Source: Rhabdophis nuchalis | Taxonomy: Eukaryota > Chordata > Lepidosauria > Squamata > Natricidae | Assembly: GCA_039707465.1 (NCBI GenBank) | Contig: CM077647.1 | Coordinates: 43,151,110 to 43,215,109, forward strand | Direction of reading: 5' to 3' | Length of the DNA: 64,000 bases | In this document: positions 1-11,239 of the stretch, one piece after another | How positions within the stretch are numbered: position 1 is the first letter of the stretch | Layout: every line of letters starts with the position of its first letter | The notes under the pieces: model-generated | Told to the model about the DNA's origin: nothing | The model's input: the letters and a program-made list of their open reading frames with translations, nothing else | Database searches by the model: none | Program-made: the position numbers and the translations under genes

Positions 1-1064
1 GTGCCCCCTGTGCATGTGTATGTCACACACACACAAACACACACACATGCTGCCCCATGCACACAGCTTTCTTGGAGCCTGGGGAGGGCCTCCCCTGCCC
101 CCCACAGTGGCCGGAAAGGGCTCATTCTCAATAAGGGTGGAGATAGCATCTATGTATGGGTTGAATTTATCCACACTCTGATTGGACTGAGTCTGTTTAA
201 TAATTAATTAGCCATACTATATAACCCCCTCAGGAGTAGCCTTGCCCAGTTTCTGACTCAGTCCAGCTCTGGGACTAGTCCGGTATCATTCAGAGAGTGC
301 TGCAGGCTGTTCGTTCTGGGCAATGATTATTGGGGCTTTCCTCGATCCCTCCCTAAGCTGACGTTGGGCTTGGGTATGTCCCATACATAGATGCTATCTC
401 CACCCTTATTGAGAAAGAGCGTTGGTACTTACCTGATACGCCTCTTCTAATAAGGGGGGAGATAGCATCCGGCCCATCCCTTATATCGATCAGCCCGGGA
501 CTGCATTTATTTGGTTTTCTTAGCTGTTGCATCATGCTTTCATTTGTAAGTTGGTTCTGTCATTTTGCCTTGACTAAAGGTGTTGAATGATACCGGTGAG
601 TCTGTGATTATTCCTTCGTCGAAAACTGGGCAAGGCTACTCCTGAGGGGGTTATATAGCATGGCTAATTAATTATTAAACAGACTCAGTCCAATCAGAGT
701 GTGGATAGATTCAACCCATACATAGATGCTATCTCCCCCCTTATTAGAAGAGGCGTATCAGGTAAGTACCAACGCTCTTTTTCCGACTTCCATGGGCCCA
801 GTAGGTTTGTTTTTTGCCCTCCCAGGCTCCAATGGGTTTCTAGGAGGGTGAAAAACAGCCCAATGCACAAACCAGAAGTCCATTCCTGAACTTCCGGTTT
901 GCGCATTGAGTGGTTTTTCACCAGTGAGGTGAAAAATCAAGGACAAAAATCAGCTGCCCAGCACCTGCATGTGTGCTGGAGCTGACAGGGCACGGCCTCG
1001 CGTGCCCTTAGAAATGCTATTGTGTGACAGCTGTGGCACGCGTGCCATAGGTTCGCCATCACAG
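1..1064. mobile_element. hAT-like non-autonomous element, split by a DIRS insertion
   Basis: The pieces at 1-125 and 781-1064 resemble the element at 23730-24291: both contain alternating phrases about 'ccctcccaggctcc', 'aaaccagaagt' and end in a cgccatcac-type terminus. The right end reads gttcgccatcacag at 1051-1064. The left end lies outside the window, so no TSD can be checked. The copy is interrupted at about 125/781 by the DIRS-derived element. The short ORFs here are not genes. Family assignment rests on similarity to the better-preserved copy with its 8-bp TSD. Confidence 0.6.
126..780 (+). mobile_element. Coding-deleted (solo) DIRS-type element: left ITR, internal complementary region, right ITR
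   Basis: The first ~135 bases (from tctcaataagggtggagat) are repeated in inverted form at about 612-760, so the element has long inverted terminal repeats. At 373-470 a third block joins the reverse complement of the left outer edge (catacatagatgctatctcc...ttattgag) directly to the reverse complement of the right outer edge (aaagagcgttggtacttacc...). That is the internal complementary region known from DIRS-1-type retrotransposons, which is thought to template circularisation. All coding sequence (gag, RT/RNase H, tyrosine recombinase) is missing. The same three blocks occur at 59741-60130 beside a coding DIRS copy. It sits inside the hAT-like copy at 1-1064, with no obvious TSD, as expected for recombinase-mediated integration. 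Confidence 0.85.
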
Positions 1065-1080
1065 CCCTAGTCCCTGCTTG

Positions 1081-1560
1081 GTGGGGAAAGAAATGCTAGG
1101 GGCCAGATTGGAGGGGGAGCGGGGAAGCGAGCAGATGAATAGATAAGCCAGTGACCACAAGAAGCCCCAGATGCACCAGCAAGCACTGGAGGTAAGTTGA
1201 TCCAGGCAAGGGGATCAATACCGACCAGAGCAGGCCAATGGCCCAAGTGAGGAACAGGGTAAGAGGCCTTGAGATGTCAGGTCAATGACTGACAGTGGGG
1301 AGGAATCTAATTTCCTGGGAAAAGGAACAGAGATACCCAAATTCCAGCAGCCCTTTTGGGGTTGGCATCACACTAATAAGCTAGATTCCTTTGAAGATGT
1401 TGATGGTTTTGTGTGTATTCTCTAATTAGTCCTTTTTTATTATGGTGAAGGTATTGCCTACATATCTAATCCATATTTTGGATTGTATGTGTGGGAAGTG
1501 CTATGGCTTCCAGACACTGAATAATGACCTCCACTATAAGTCCTGAAAGTGGTGATCCCA
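1081..1560. other. Stretch without a recognised feature
   Basis: I see no ORF of note, no known repeat and no splice-flanked ORF here. Composition is ordinary AT-moderate intergenic or intronic DNA. Confidence 0.5.
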
Positions 1561-1564
1561 TAGA

Positions 1565-2086
1565 TTTTCCTTTCAGATTCAGATTCAGATTTATTGAATT
1601 TATATACTGCCCTATCTCCCTTTCAGGACTCAGGGCGGTGCACAGCCAACAGTAAAAATAGGTAATACAAAAGCTAAAAAACCATATGTTAAAAATATAT
1701 TAAATAGATTGGCCTGCCAATTAAAAACCCCTGCTAAAATCAATTTAAAAACTATGACAGGCTGGCCGCACGAAATAAATGGGTCTTCAGGGCCCGACGG
1801 AAGAGGCGTAGGTCCGTGATCGTCCGTAGTTCAGGGGGTAGGTCATTCCAGAGGGCAGGAGCTGCCACAGAGAAGGCTCTCCCCCTAGGGGTCGTTAGCC
1901 GACATTGCTTGGCTGACGGCACCCTGAGGAGGCCCTCTCTCTGGGAGCGAACTGGTCAGTGGGAGGTATTTGGTAACAGGAGGCGGTCTTGCAAGTAGCC
2001 AGGTCCCTTGGCATGGAGCGCTTTAAAGATGGTCACTAATATCTTGAAGCGTGGAAAGCCACAGGCAGCCAGTGCAGCTCACTTTA
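1565..2086 (-). mobile_element. L2-type LINE, 3' fragment
   Basis: Read on the minus strand this is the last part of an L2-type ORF (degenerate match to the FKVLVTIFKALHG region and the ...RAFSVAAPALWNDLP region seen in better copies at 45512-45901 and 53245-53778), then the 3' UTR with its gccctgagtcc box, then a short (AATCTG) tail at 1573-1595. It is 5'-truncated, as is usual for LINEs. Reading frame is broken. Confidence 0.8.
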
Positions 2087-2089
2087 ATT

Positions 2090-3756
2090 TGTTTGTAAGC
2101 TGGTCCATCATAATGGAAGTCTGTGGTTAGGCAGAGATTTATGAGATCCATAATCCTGGGTATTGGATTCATTGGCTATAAAGTTTAGTGGGATTTATTC
2201 TCATAATAGTACATACGTTTACAGATTGCAAAAACTTTGAGAATTTATTTCTTCCCCAGCCATTTTTTCATTGCAGAACAATCTGTTATTTATTTTTTTT
2301 GTATTGATAAGTGATGCTTTAATGTTAGTGTATTTCCTAGATGTAGAAAGTTAGGACTCTATTTATGAAAAAAATAAATGAATTCGGATGGTGAGGAACA
2401 GATGCAGAGAGGAATTTAGTCTCCTGTGCCAGAATCCTTCAGTTCTGTAATACTGTGAAAAGTATAGTAGTATTTAATTATTTTTAAAAAACATTTCACT
2501 GTTTTATTCTTTTTTGTAACATCTTAATCATTTTAGATTAAATTATTTTCCTGTCCTGAATATAGGATATTTATTAAGATATTTGCCTATGGCATTCTAA
2601 ACCACTGGGTGGAGAACTAGTCATACAAATTGTCACAGTGAAGAAGAGAAAATGTCCATCTGCTCTACAGTGCTGGCAAGTCAATATTTGTCCTGTGAAA
2701 CTTACCTATCTAGATCAAAATTTGAAAAACCTAATATTGAAAATAGACTTTTGGATAGTTAAGAAAGCCAACAATTTAAGTGAGTCTTAAATAAATCTAA
2801 TACCACATTTTATATAGAAGAATGCTAAAGGCTGGGCCTGAAAGATAGGAAGTTCACACACAAATAGATGAAATCAAAGAAAAAATACTTTAATGGGGTG
2901 GATGATATGTTTGAATGTATTTATTTATAATATTTATGTGACTGCCTATATCACAAGACTGCGACTCTAGGTGATGTGGAAGAAAACTAATATGTAAAAA
3001 CAGACATCACTAAAACTATTTAGAAAGCATACAATCAGACAGAATTATGAAAGCTGCATTAAGGGATCCATTGCAAGACCTCAACCAAATCTGTTGACAT
3101 AGACAGGTCTGGAGAGACTTGCAGAAAGTTGAAAGGAATGGAGATAATCTCACATCCAAGAAAAGAAGATAACAATAATGTGGGCATCGTAGCAGATACT
3201 TAGTAGATAGGACCCACTGTGGGCTTTCATGGGCAGATCTGGTGGAATGATCAAATATAATTGAGCGGAGGAAGTTCCCCAGATAAGTGAACTGAAATTA
3301 AAGCCTTAAAGATAGAGGTGCTACTAATAGATGGTTTATATAAGAAAACATGGCTTTGGGGTTATAACTTTGGGGTTATGGAGATGGAAATGGGACAGTA
3401 AAAATTCAGCAGAGTTCAGTACAGAAGCCATTTGGGTGAATTGGTTATCTCTCATAGCTTTCAGAAAAGGCAATTGAAAGCCATCTAGAAAACCATTGTA
3501 TGGATTTTGAGGACAAGAATCAAGACTGATTCAAGGCAAAATAAGCAAGCAAGTAAACTAAAACCAGTCATCCCTTACTTTGATGAAGAATGCTTTTTCA
3601 TAATCATTCATGCCTTAAACATCTTGTGTGAGGATTTTGGAACATGCTTTACCTAAGACTAGACTTAAAGATTCTTCAGAAGATACAGCATACTGGTATT
3701 ATGAAATTGTCTGGATAACCAACATTATATTCTGCTGAAAAAGCTGCATTGGTAAT
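2090..3756. other. Mostly unrecognised; possible degraded LINE tail at about 2900-3480
   Basis: From about 2900 there is a tttatttataatatttatg-like start followed by a decayed stretch reminiscent of LINE 3' ends on the minus strand (calls such as 'gggctttcatgggcagatctgg'). The similarity is weak. The rest (2090-2900, 3490-3756) shows nothing I can name. Confidence 0.3.
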
Positions 3757-3764
3757 GGTGTAAG

Positions 3765-4113
3765 CAGAAGTGGGTTCCACCCATTCGGACTGTTTCAGCC
3801 AAATAGGTAGTAACTTGGCCTGCCAGCCCCCCAAACTGATTTTTTCAGTGGCGTTATAGGTGCCGCCATCTTGTTTTTTGCCTCTGCGCATGCACAGAAG
3901 CATTTTTGGGGTACTGTGAATGTATGTGTAGCATGCCTCAAGCATGTGTGCATGCATAGCGTACTTCAAGCATTCGTGCATGTGTAGTGTACATCAAGCA
4001 TGTGCATGGATATAGCATGCATCAAACATGTGTGCATGCATAGCATGCATCAAGCACATGACTTGCGCATCCCTTAGCAAACTGGCAGTAGCAGCAGCTG
4101 AAACCCATCCCTG
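3765..4113. mobile_element. hAT-like MITE (349 bp) with perfect 8-bp TSD
   Basis: Termini are cagaagtgggttcca and, reversed, cagggatgggtttca. The flanks are identical 8-mers, ggtgtaag at 3757-3764 and 4114-4121. An 8-bp TSD and CAG...CTG-type ends fit the hAT superfamily. There is no transposase. The inside holds a 28-bp tandem repeat (see separate entry). The ends resemble those of the 2.9-kb element at 27444-30342, so both may use the same transposase. Confidence 0.85.
3929..4068. repeat. 28-bp tandem repeat, about 5 units
   Basis: Five successive units begin tagcatgc, tagcgtac, tagtgtac, tagcatgc, tagcatgc and share the core tcaagcatg. The period is 28 bases. It lies wholly inside the MITE at 3765-4113, so it spread with the element or arose within it. 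Confidence 0.85.
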
Positions 4114-4121
4114 GGTGTAAG

Positions 4122-4630
4122 TATGTAGGTATTACTTGAGATGTTGATATCATCTATAAAACCCTAAAAGGTATAAGCCTGGCTATCTAAGGGATGCTTT
4201 CCCTCAATGTTTATGCAATTGGTACATGTGAAGGACCTTGGAAGATAGAAGAAAGAGCTGCAGACCTAGGCAAAAGCCTGCTAAGAGGTAGCTGAGCCCA
4301 CAGAAGGAATTGGGATGTGGCAAACATCTCAGAAGGGATGTAACTATTTTCTTGGGCTATAAAAGGAAGTGGGAGAAGATATACTTTCAGATCTGCAACA
4401 TTCATTTTGTATAAACTTTACAATGAAGATGGGACTAATATTCTTGGGTGTTCTTCTTGCCTGGACATCCTTAAAAGGCTGACAGTTTCAGTCTATTTTG
4501 TAAGATCCTATGGAGTGGACATCTATTAAGTAATATCTGATAGGACCTATAAGATGTCCCTTTTCTGTTTTGGTACATATCCTCTGGAATAATATATTTC
4601 TAGAGAACTCAGCACCCTCAATCTTGCTAT
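4122..4630. other. Stretch without a recognised feature
   Basis: No repeat, RNA gene or exon recognised. A short open stretch on the minus strand has no splice context or familiar motif. Confidence 0.5.
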
Positions 4631-4639
4631 TCTTTAAAC

Positions 4640-5029
4640 CAGGGATGTCAATTTTGTTGAGGCTGCATCAGAGTTGTGTATGACCTCAACATACATGGTC
4701 AGGATGGGCATGGACAGCTCAACATCATTCGTGTGATCAAATGCCACTTTTAGTAGTAGTATGGTTTGCTAGCACTCTCCCAGCAAAAACAGAGCTTGGG
4801 AGGGATCTGTGTAGCCTTTCCAGACTCCATTTTCAGCTGTGATGCCCTGTTGCAGCCATCTGCCAGTGAAAATGGAGTCAAGGAGGATTACATGCGATCC
4901 TCCAAGTTCCATATTTGCTGGCAGAGGCACTGTGGTCTGGTCCTTCACTGTACAGAATTGTACTGTAGGCCAGATCTAAGCACCCTGCAGGTTGGATCCA
5001 GGCCTCAGGCCTTGAATTTGACACTCTTG
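4640..5029. mobile_element. hAT-like non-autonomous element, cagggrtgtcaa family
   Basis: Starts cagggatgtcaattttg and ends with the inverse of caagagtgtcaaattc. The flanks ctttaaac (4632-4639) and gtttaaat (5030-5037) match at 6 of 8 positions, an aged TSD. Inside, the phrases 'tctgccagtgaaaatgg' and 'gccagatctaagcaccc' recur in the copies at 34356-34703 and 56360-56662. There is no coding capacity. Confidence 0.75.
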
Positions 5030-5067
5030 GTTTAAATGAACCTTAAGGACCTCTTAAGGCTATAGAT

Positions 5068-5202
5068 CAGGGGTTCCCAAACTTGGCAGCTTGAAGACTT
5101 GTGGACTTCAACTGCTAGAATTCTGCAGCCAGCTCTGCTGGCTGGAAAATTCTGGGAGTTGAAGTCCACAAGTCTTCAAGTTGCCAAGTTTGGGAACCCC
5201 TG
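5068..5202. mobile_element. Foldback hAT-like MITE (135 bp)
   Basis: Almost perfect palindrome: caggggttcccaaacttgg at the left end and its inverse at the right end, with gacttgtggacttcaact/agttgaagtccacaagtc further in. Flanks ctatagat (5060-5067) and ctatacat (5203-5210) are an 8-bp TSD with one mismatch. Related copies lie at 48235-48340 and 48905-48973. Confidence 0.9.
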
Positions 5203-5210
5203 CTATACAT

Positions 5211-7034
5211 ATATACACGTGTATTCGCCTGAAAGAGCTCATGTTAATGTGGTTGAGTTTGCCATTTTCCCCTGCTTTGGGGGGAAATCAAATATTAATG
5301 TATAGTTGTTATTGTCATTATTAATGTATTGTTGCTGTCATCTTATTTTGTACATTGCCTAAAGTCTGTAAAAGGTGGATGGAAAAGCTACTTACTATGG
5401 GTTGTACAAGCTATCAGAGGCAAGCATGTTAAAAAACCTTTTTTTCTAATTTCAAACTGCAGTTTGTTAACTACAAGTTTCTTGTTTCAACCATATCTTT
5501 AAAAAACCAGGTATTTGTAAAATGTTTTCCCTTCTATAAAATCAAACCCCCTAAAATGATATTGTTCTCACTGAGTGTCCAAATCAGGTGGCATGGAAAA
5601 TGAAAAGTTCAATTTCTTTCTGTTTTCCATTGATTCAGGCACAGATAAAGCAATGTATCAGGTATGTACTATGTACAATTACAAATGCACATATTTAAAT
5701 GCACACACATAAATATATAGAGAAAAACAAGACGTCATACAGTGTAACACTATTCTTGGCATGAATTTCATTTAGTTTTCTAAATTCTTCAACTTTCTCA
5801 TAACATTTTTTTCTGGTGCATTAATTACTCATGTCATTCTTCAGGCATCATTCTGAAGTGCATATTCTTGGAAGGATTGATGAAAAATCTCCCTGTTCTT
5901 TCTAGCAAGAACAAAAGTTTCACCAGCTGACATTTTCCAGATGGTTTATCCAAGAACTTAAGAAAAATCTCTCAGCTTTTGTTGATGAGTGGGAAGGTTG
6001 AGATGACCTATGACATTTTATGATTTCTATATTTAACTTTTACAATTTTGAAAACATATTTTAAGCAAGGTTGCATTCATAAAGCTCTTTTATAGATGTT
6101 TGATCATTTTATATTCAATCTGCATGCCATTAAAATTGATATACTAAGTTGCCGTAAATTGGCTTTATTTCATTGAAACTCATGACGTGACGTCCATTTT
6201 AATGTTAGATGAGGATCTGGTACTGAGCATCTGGTCGAATTAGTCTTCTGAAGACAGAAATGTATGTTCATTAAACTCAATTAAGTTAGTTTACAAGAGA
6301 AATGAAAATAAACAGGATTTTGGCCTTTGAAGCTAAGCATCATTCAATCTCTTTTTTAAAGAGTGGAAAGTATTTCATAGAATATTTCAGGTATTTTTGA
6401 CTACAAAACCCACACCACCAATCAGCATGAGCAAAAACCATACTGATTAAGATATTGCTCTATCATATCTAAAAAGTGCTATAAGGAGAACACAAACTGA
6501 AATATTACCAAGATTTTGCTCTGCAGTCTTCTGAACTAAATTTGAATAAAACTTTTAAAGTGCATGACGACATGTGCATTTCCACCTGTCAATTACAAAG
6601 TTCATACAGCTTGGATTGATACACATACTAGGCCAATACATTGGGAGCAACTCTTACTGTATTAAAGTCAACACTTCAAGGAACTCAAGATAAAATATGT
6701 AGTTTACCTTTTATATCAAATTCTCACATTTGGTATTTTTTAAATAGTTAGAGCTCTCTAAACAATATGCAAATTAAAACAGATTTAAATGACAATAAAA
6801 CACAGGTCAATGATAACTTAATCCTTCTCCAAAACAAAATATCTATATGAAAGCAGAAAATAACACAATTTTAATAATAATAGACAGATTAAAAATAGTA
6901 TTTGCAGAGTGAAAATGCAACTTGTAGCATTCAGGATATTGAATAAATTAGTTTGAAAGACCTATTTTTAAAATATATTTCTTTCTTATAAATTTTTATA
7001 TAAAAACATAAACATGAAAAAAATACAGAAAATC
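5211..7034. other. AT-rich stretch without a recognised feature
   Basis: No ORF of note, no LINE or hAT ends and no tandem array. It may be unique host DNA or very old repeats. Confidence 0.5.
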
Positions 7035-7042
7035 AGTTAAGG

Positions 7043-8121
7043 CAGTGGTCGGCAAACCGCGGCTCGCGAGCCGCATGCGGCTCTTTGGGCCCTTGAATGT
7101 GACTCTTCAGTCTCTCTCTGATTCCCTCCCTTCCACCCTCTCTCTCTCTTTCTCGCTCTGTGCCTCTCTCTGTCTGCCTGTCACTGTCTCTGTCCACAGA
7201 ATACCGCGTGAAGCAGCGGCAAGTCTGTGCGCTGCCGGCGAAACCATCCACGAGGTCTCCCTCGCGTTCCTCGCCTTCCCCGATGGCTTCTGGAGTGATC
7301 AGGGGCCGTACAGAAACTCGCCACTTTTCCACACCATGGAAAAGATAGGCGCGTGCAGGTCCTACGGAATTACAGTGCAAATTCCCACCGCTACAAACTC
7401 TCCGAGACTGTTATTGGGTGGGGCATGCGCACACCTATCTTTTCCATGGCGTGGAAAAGCGGCAAGTCTGTGTGGCTGCTGATGGTTCCCTCCTTCCCCT
7501 CTGTCTCTGTCCCCTCTGTGTATCTGTCAGACTCTGTTTCCCTCCGTTTGTCTCTCTCTCACTGTGCCTCTCTCTGTCTGTCACTGTCTCTGTCCACAAA
7601 TACTGCGTGGAGGAGCGGCGGGCTTTGTGGTGACGGCGAGGCCATCCGCGGGGTGTGTGTGTGTCCCCTTCACGTTCCTCATCTCCCCGGATGCCCTCCG
7701 GAACCATCAGCAGCCGCGCAGAATTGCCTCTTTTCCACACCATGGAAAAGATAGGCGCGTGCACGTCCCACAGAATTACATCGCAGGTTTCGACCGCTAC
7801 GAACTCTCTGAGACTGTAATTGGACAGAGAGAAACAGAAAGAGAGAGAAAGAGAAAGAAGGGAAGAAAGAAAAGAAAAAAAGAAAGTGGGAGAGAGATGA
7901 GAGAACTTATGACCCCAATTGAGCCCAAAATTTTGGTTGCTAAGCAAGACCATTGTTAAGTGAGTTTCACCACATTTTCCAAGTTCAGCCATGGCCACCC
8001 GGTCACATGACCGCTGAACCACTCCCACAAAACAGGCCACACCTTCTGGCTCTCAAAAGAAATTTCAATCGTGGTATTGTTGATATTTGGCTCTTTTGAC
8101 TAATGAGTTTGCCGACCACTG
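7043..8121. mobile_element. hAT-like non-autonomous element (1079 bp) with internal duplication
   Basis: Ends are cagtggtcggcaaacc and its inverse ggtttgccgaccactg-like end (gagtttgccgaccactg). Flanks agttaagg (7035-7042) and agttaaag (8122-8129) are an 8-bp TSD with one mismatch. The inside is CpG-rich and contains a direct duplication of about 230 bp with a period near 400 bp (about 7198-7420 and 7598-7825; both copies contain ttttccacaccatggaaaag), an inverted piece at about 7432-7490, a TC-rich segment and a GA-rich segment. Overlapping ORFs of up to 201 codons in all frames are low-complexity by-products, not a transposase. Confidence 0.88.
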
Positions 8122-8204
8122 AGTTAAAGAAACAAGAAAAGGCAGAAAAAAGTACAGTATATAAGTGTAAATCATAATAAAAATAAATTAAACAGTATTT
8201 CTCC

Positions 8205-8618
8205 CTCTCTCTCTATTCCCCTATCTACCTACCTACTGTAATACAATAATACAATAGCAGAGTTGGAAGGGACCTCGGAGGTCATCTAGTCCAACTCCCT
8301 GCCTAGGCAGGAAGCCCTATACCATTTCAGACAAATGGCTATCCAACATCTTCTTAAAGACTTGCAGTGCTGGGCATTCACAACTTCTGGAGGCAACTTC
8401 TGTTTTTAATTGTTCTAACTGTCAGGAAATTTCTCCTCCATTCTAAGTTGCTTCTCTCCTTGATTAGTTTCCACCCATTGCTTCTTGTTCTGCCCTCAGG
8501 TGCCTTGGAGAATAGCTTGACTTCCTCTTCTTTGTGGCAGCCTCTGAGATATTAGAAGGCTGCTATCATGTCACCCTTAGTCCTTTTTGTTAAACTGTAT
8601 TTCTTCCTCTCTCTCTCT
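8205..8618 (-). mobile_element. CR1 LINE, 3' fragment (composite locus A)
   Basis: On the minus strand: the CR1 C-terminal/3' UTR segment with the phrases 'aagcaatgggtgg', 'aatttcctgacag', 'agccatttgtctgaaatgg', 'gttggactagatgacct' and the terminus 'ccaactctgctattgtat'. It is directly followed (towards lower coordinates) by acagtaggtaggtagata... and gagagagagggagaaata, the same unit that forms the large arrays at 26302 and 63393. It is 5'-truncated, with no intact reading frame. Confidence 0.85.
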
Positions 8619-8689
8619 CTATGGGCCACCTGGGTGTTTGCTATCTCAGTGCCTTTTTGGCCGTAAGAGGCCTCCGTACAGCCTTTTTG

Positions 8690-8930
8690 AGGAACTGACT
8701 GTTGGAAATGCCAGGTGGGAGGAGTTACAGGGAGGTGAAAAAATTTTCAGTGGTACATTTTACATTTGTGTACTGTGTACATGACACACATGTGCTAGGC
8801 ACAAAATGAGTTGGTATTCTATTATCCGAAGTCCTTGTGAACATTGTGTGAAAAATTGAGATAAATCGGTCCAGTAGTTTTTGAGATTAGTGGATTCGTA
8901 CAAACTATTTTACATTTTTATTTATATAGA
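8690..8930 (-). mobile_element. Candidate Helitron-like 5' segment (composite locus A)
   Basis: On the minus strand this starts tctatataaataaaaatg preceded by A, continues with a segment containing 'ctactggaccgattt', 'ttttcacacaatg' and 'aaggacttc', and ends near 'tcacctccctgta'. The same order occurs at 25715 and 62688. Start with TC after an A, no inverted repeats and no TSD are what Helitrons show, but the 3' hairpin/CTRR end has not been located. Classification is therefore inference. Confidence 0.5.
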
Positions 8931-8944
8931 TTACATGACATTTC

Positions 8945-9370
8945 ACTGTCATGTGTGACAGGGCAGCTTACAATCTAATAAAATGATATTATAAAAGTGT
9001 GAAACAGTAAAACAATAAATACATTCAAATTAACAAGAAATGGATAAAATACTGAGTGGAGCATATAATAGAGATGGAGAAAGGATATTCTAATCTAGTA
9101 ATCTCCGCTAGGATGATTTACCCTTGGCTGGCTCCAGGCCAGTCAGGAGAGGCTGGCTTTAAGACTTTTATGGAAAGCTGCAGCAAAGAGGACTCTTCTG
9201 GCCTGCACCAGCCACAATTATTTGATTGATGGGATCCATAACAAGTTCCTTCTTCAGATATAAAGGAAATTGGCTAAGACAGTTCCTCAGGATCCATGCC
9301 ATAAAGGGCACGAAAATATTACCTAGCCTATTTATCAACTTTTCACTTCTTGTGTTGATTGTGTACACTT
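8945..9370 (-). mobile_element. Degraded LINE 3' end (L2/L3-like)
   Basis: Features such as 'gggcagcttacaatctaata', 'ggctggctttaagactttt' and 'ggatccatgccataaagg' are of the kind seen at the 3' ends of old CR1/L2/L3-type LINEs on the minus strand. No reading frame is preserved. The assignment is tentative. Confidence 0.4.
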
Positions 9371-9379
9371 TTACACCAA

Positions 9380-11060
9380 GTCTTCACCATTCTATTCTTT
9401 TTTAAGGATTTAACGAACTTTTCTTTGCTGCCTTCATTAAGTTATTCTTCATCTGCTTTCAATTCGAGGTTAAATTCTTTCTCTTTTAAATCCAGAAAAT
9501 AAAAAGAGAAAATAAAAGCCCCTTCTCCCTTCATTTCAATTTGTTTCCTTTGTCTCATTGGGTTCCTCAGATTCCCTGAGATACCCAATGTGTACTTAGT
9601 GATTTGTATATATTCGATTAGCAAACGCATTGGAGAAAGTAGGAAGTGATCACATTCATTTAATGTGATTCAATCAAATGAATCCCCAGGTTATGGATGT
9701 AATTGGCAGACTCTATTACATTCGTAACTCTAGGATTACCAGTAAAAAACTTCAATTGCTTTTCGTCATATCTAAATACAACACAATCTCTCTTTAGCCC
9801 ACATCTCATCCCTTAAGTAAAAAACAAAACAAATTCAAACGTTTTGTCAAATTTCTTTACCAGCAAATTTTTAAAATGGGCAACCAATGTATTTTTCTCT
9901 CTATTAGCCCTGGTTAAATAAGCCCCCCGCCCCCGAGATTTTAAAGAATTATATTTTAAAACCCTTTCAAAAAAAGGTGTTCGAACTAGTTTTCATCTGA
10001 AGAATATTCCAGAACTTTATTAAATTTATTTTTTTATATCCAATAAGTCCTTTTGTTTGTCACTTCTAATACATTTCTTCAATATCTTAACAGAGCTCTT
10101 TGGTATATTAGTAAGAAAAAGTTATCCAAATCAGTTTCCTGGCTCAGTGGTTGTACATCTCCTTTAAGAAATAAGTTATCTGTCAGTACTATTTGTGTGC
10201 CGGTATCTTATTTCAAATCCTGCTCATTATTTATCACACTTAAGTCTCCTTTCAAAATAATTTTGAAATGATCCATTGCAAATTATTCTTGTTCTGTAAT
10301 TTCATTGAAGCCTGTCGTCCCTCTTTCAAGAAATTTGGAAAGCCAGTATATATATTTTTTAAAAACCTTCTCTTCTAGATTTATGGTCCATTCTTTCTTC
10401 CTCTAATGTCCAATCTTCAAGGTCTCTTTATCACAATTCATCTTAGAAATGCCTAAACAATCACAAATGGGAAAATTTCTTCCAGTTAATTCAAAGCTAT
10501 AATTTTTAATCCATCTGGCCCCTTAATCCATTGTTAATTTCTCAAGTACTATTTTCTACACACACAAAATATCCAAAACATTTAAAATGATATTTAGACC
10601 ATCTTTCTTTAAGAAGAAGTGTAATGGAATGGAAAGAGAAGAGATGCTACCAAGGAAATAAAGGGACAAGAGAGGCAGGAGCCATCAAGGACTTAATGGT
10701 CAAATAAAGAAACCTAGGGAGAACTCATTTTAATGGATCAAGTAGTTAAAAGTAGCAGCAGGAAGTTTGTGTTTTCAGATTTTCAAGATTCTGTTAATGT
10801 AGTCTTTTCATAAAGTAATATTAGTTCATCTGCTCCTGTTTCCTGTCTGTTTCCTTACATTGATGGGTAACAAGAAATGAATTTACCCAACGAATATAGT
10901 AAAACCTACTGATCTAAAGGGTCTCAATTTCTCCAGTGCAATTTTAAAAAATACGAACATTGATTAAGAAAGGAGTCTTAGTTGATCTTAATGACCATTA
11001 AAGGCTGCATTATGAATGGAGCCATAACCAACCACAAAACGATATTTTCTATGATCTACT
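9380..11060. other. Stretch without a recognised feature
   Basis: AT-rich, with short random ORFs only. No repeat family or exon recognised. Confidence 0.5.
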
Positions 11061-11063
11061 CAC

Positions 11064-11237
11064 AAAAAACAGAGCTGTCTGGAATCACGTGGATTATCTC
11101 AACAATCTCTCCTTCCTCTGGAAAGATTTTGCCAGGCTGGATCCAGCACTGATCCATTCTCTTTATAAACAGGGTCCCATTAACAGCAAAATGTCAGGTT
11201 GCCATGGTGCTCATAGGAAGTTCTTTTTTAATGTCAG
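11064..11237 (-). pseudogene. Exon-like island with in-frame stop (unknown gene)
   Basis: On the minus strand a cttagtcag acceptor is followed by 174 bp that end at a strong donor, gtttttt|gtgagt. In the frame compatible with the exon-like island at 22492-22610 (phase 1 to phase 1), 14 codons lead to a TGA (after ...ELPMSTMAT), and then 43 further open codons (HFAVNGTLFIKRMDQCWIQP...) run to the donor. I do not recognise the protein. It may be the terminal coding exon of a gene, a decayed exon with a Trp-to-stop change, or chance. Confidence 0.3.
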
Positions 11238-11239
11238 CT

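Noticed and set aside
7033..8040. Overlapping ORFs of 60-201 codons on both strands
   Set aside because: Low-complexity and duplicated DNA inside a hAT-like element; no transposase motif (no hAT dimerisation or DDE-like text).
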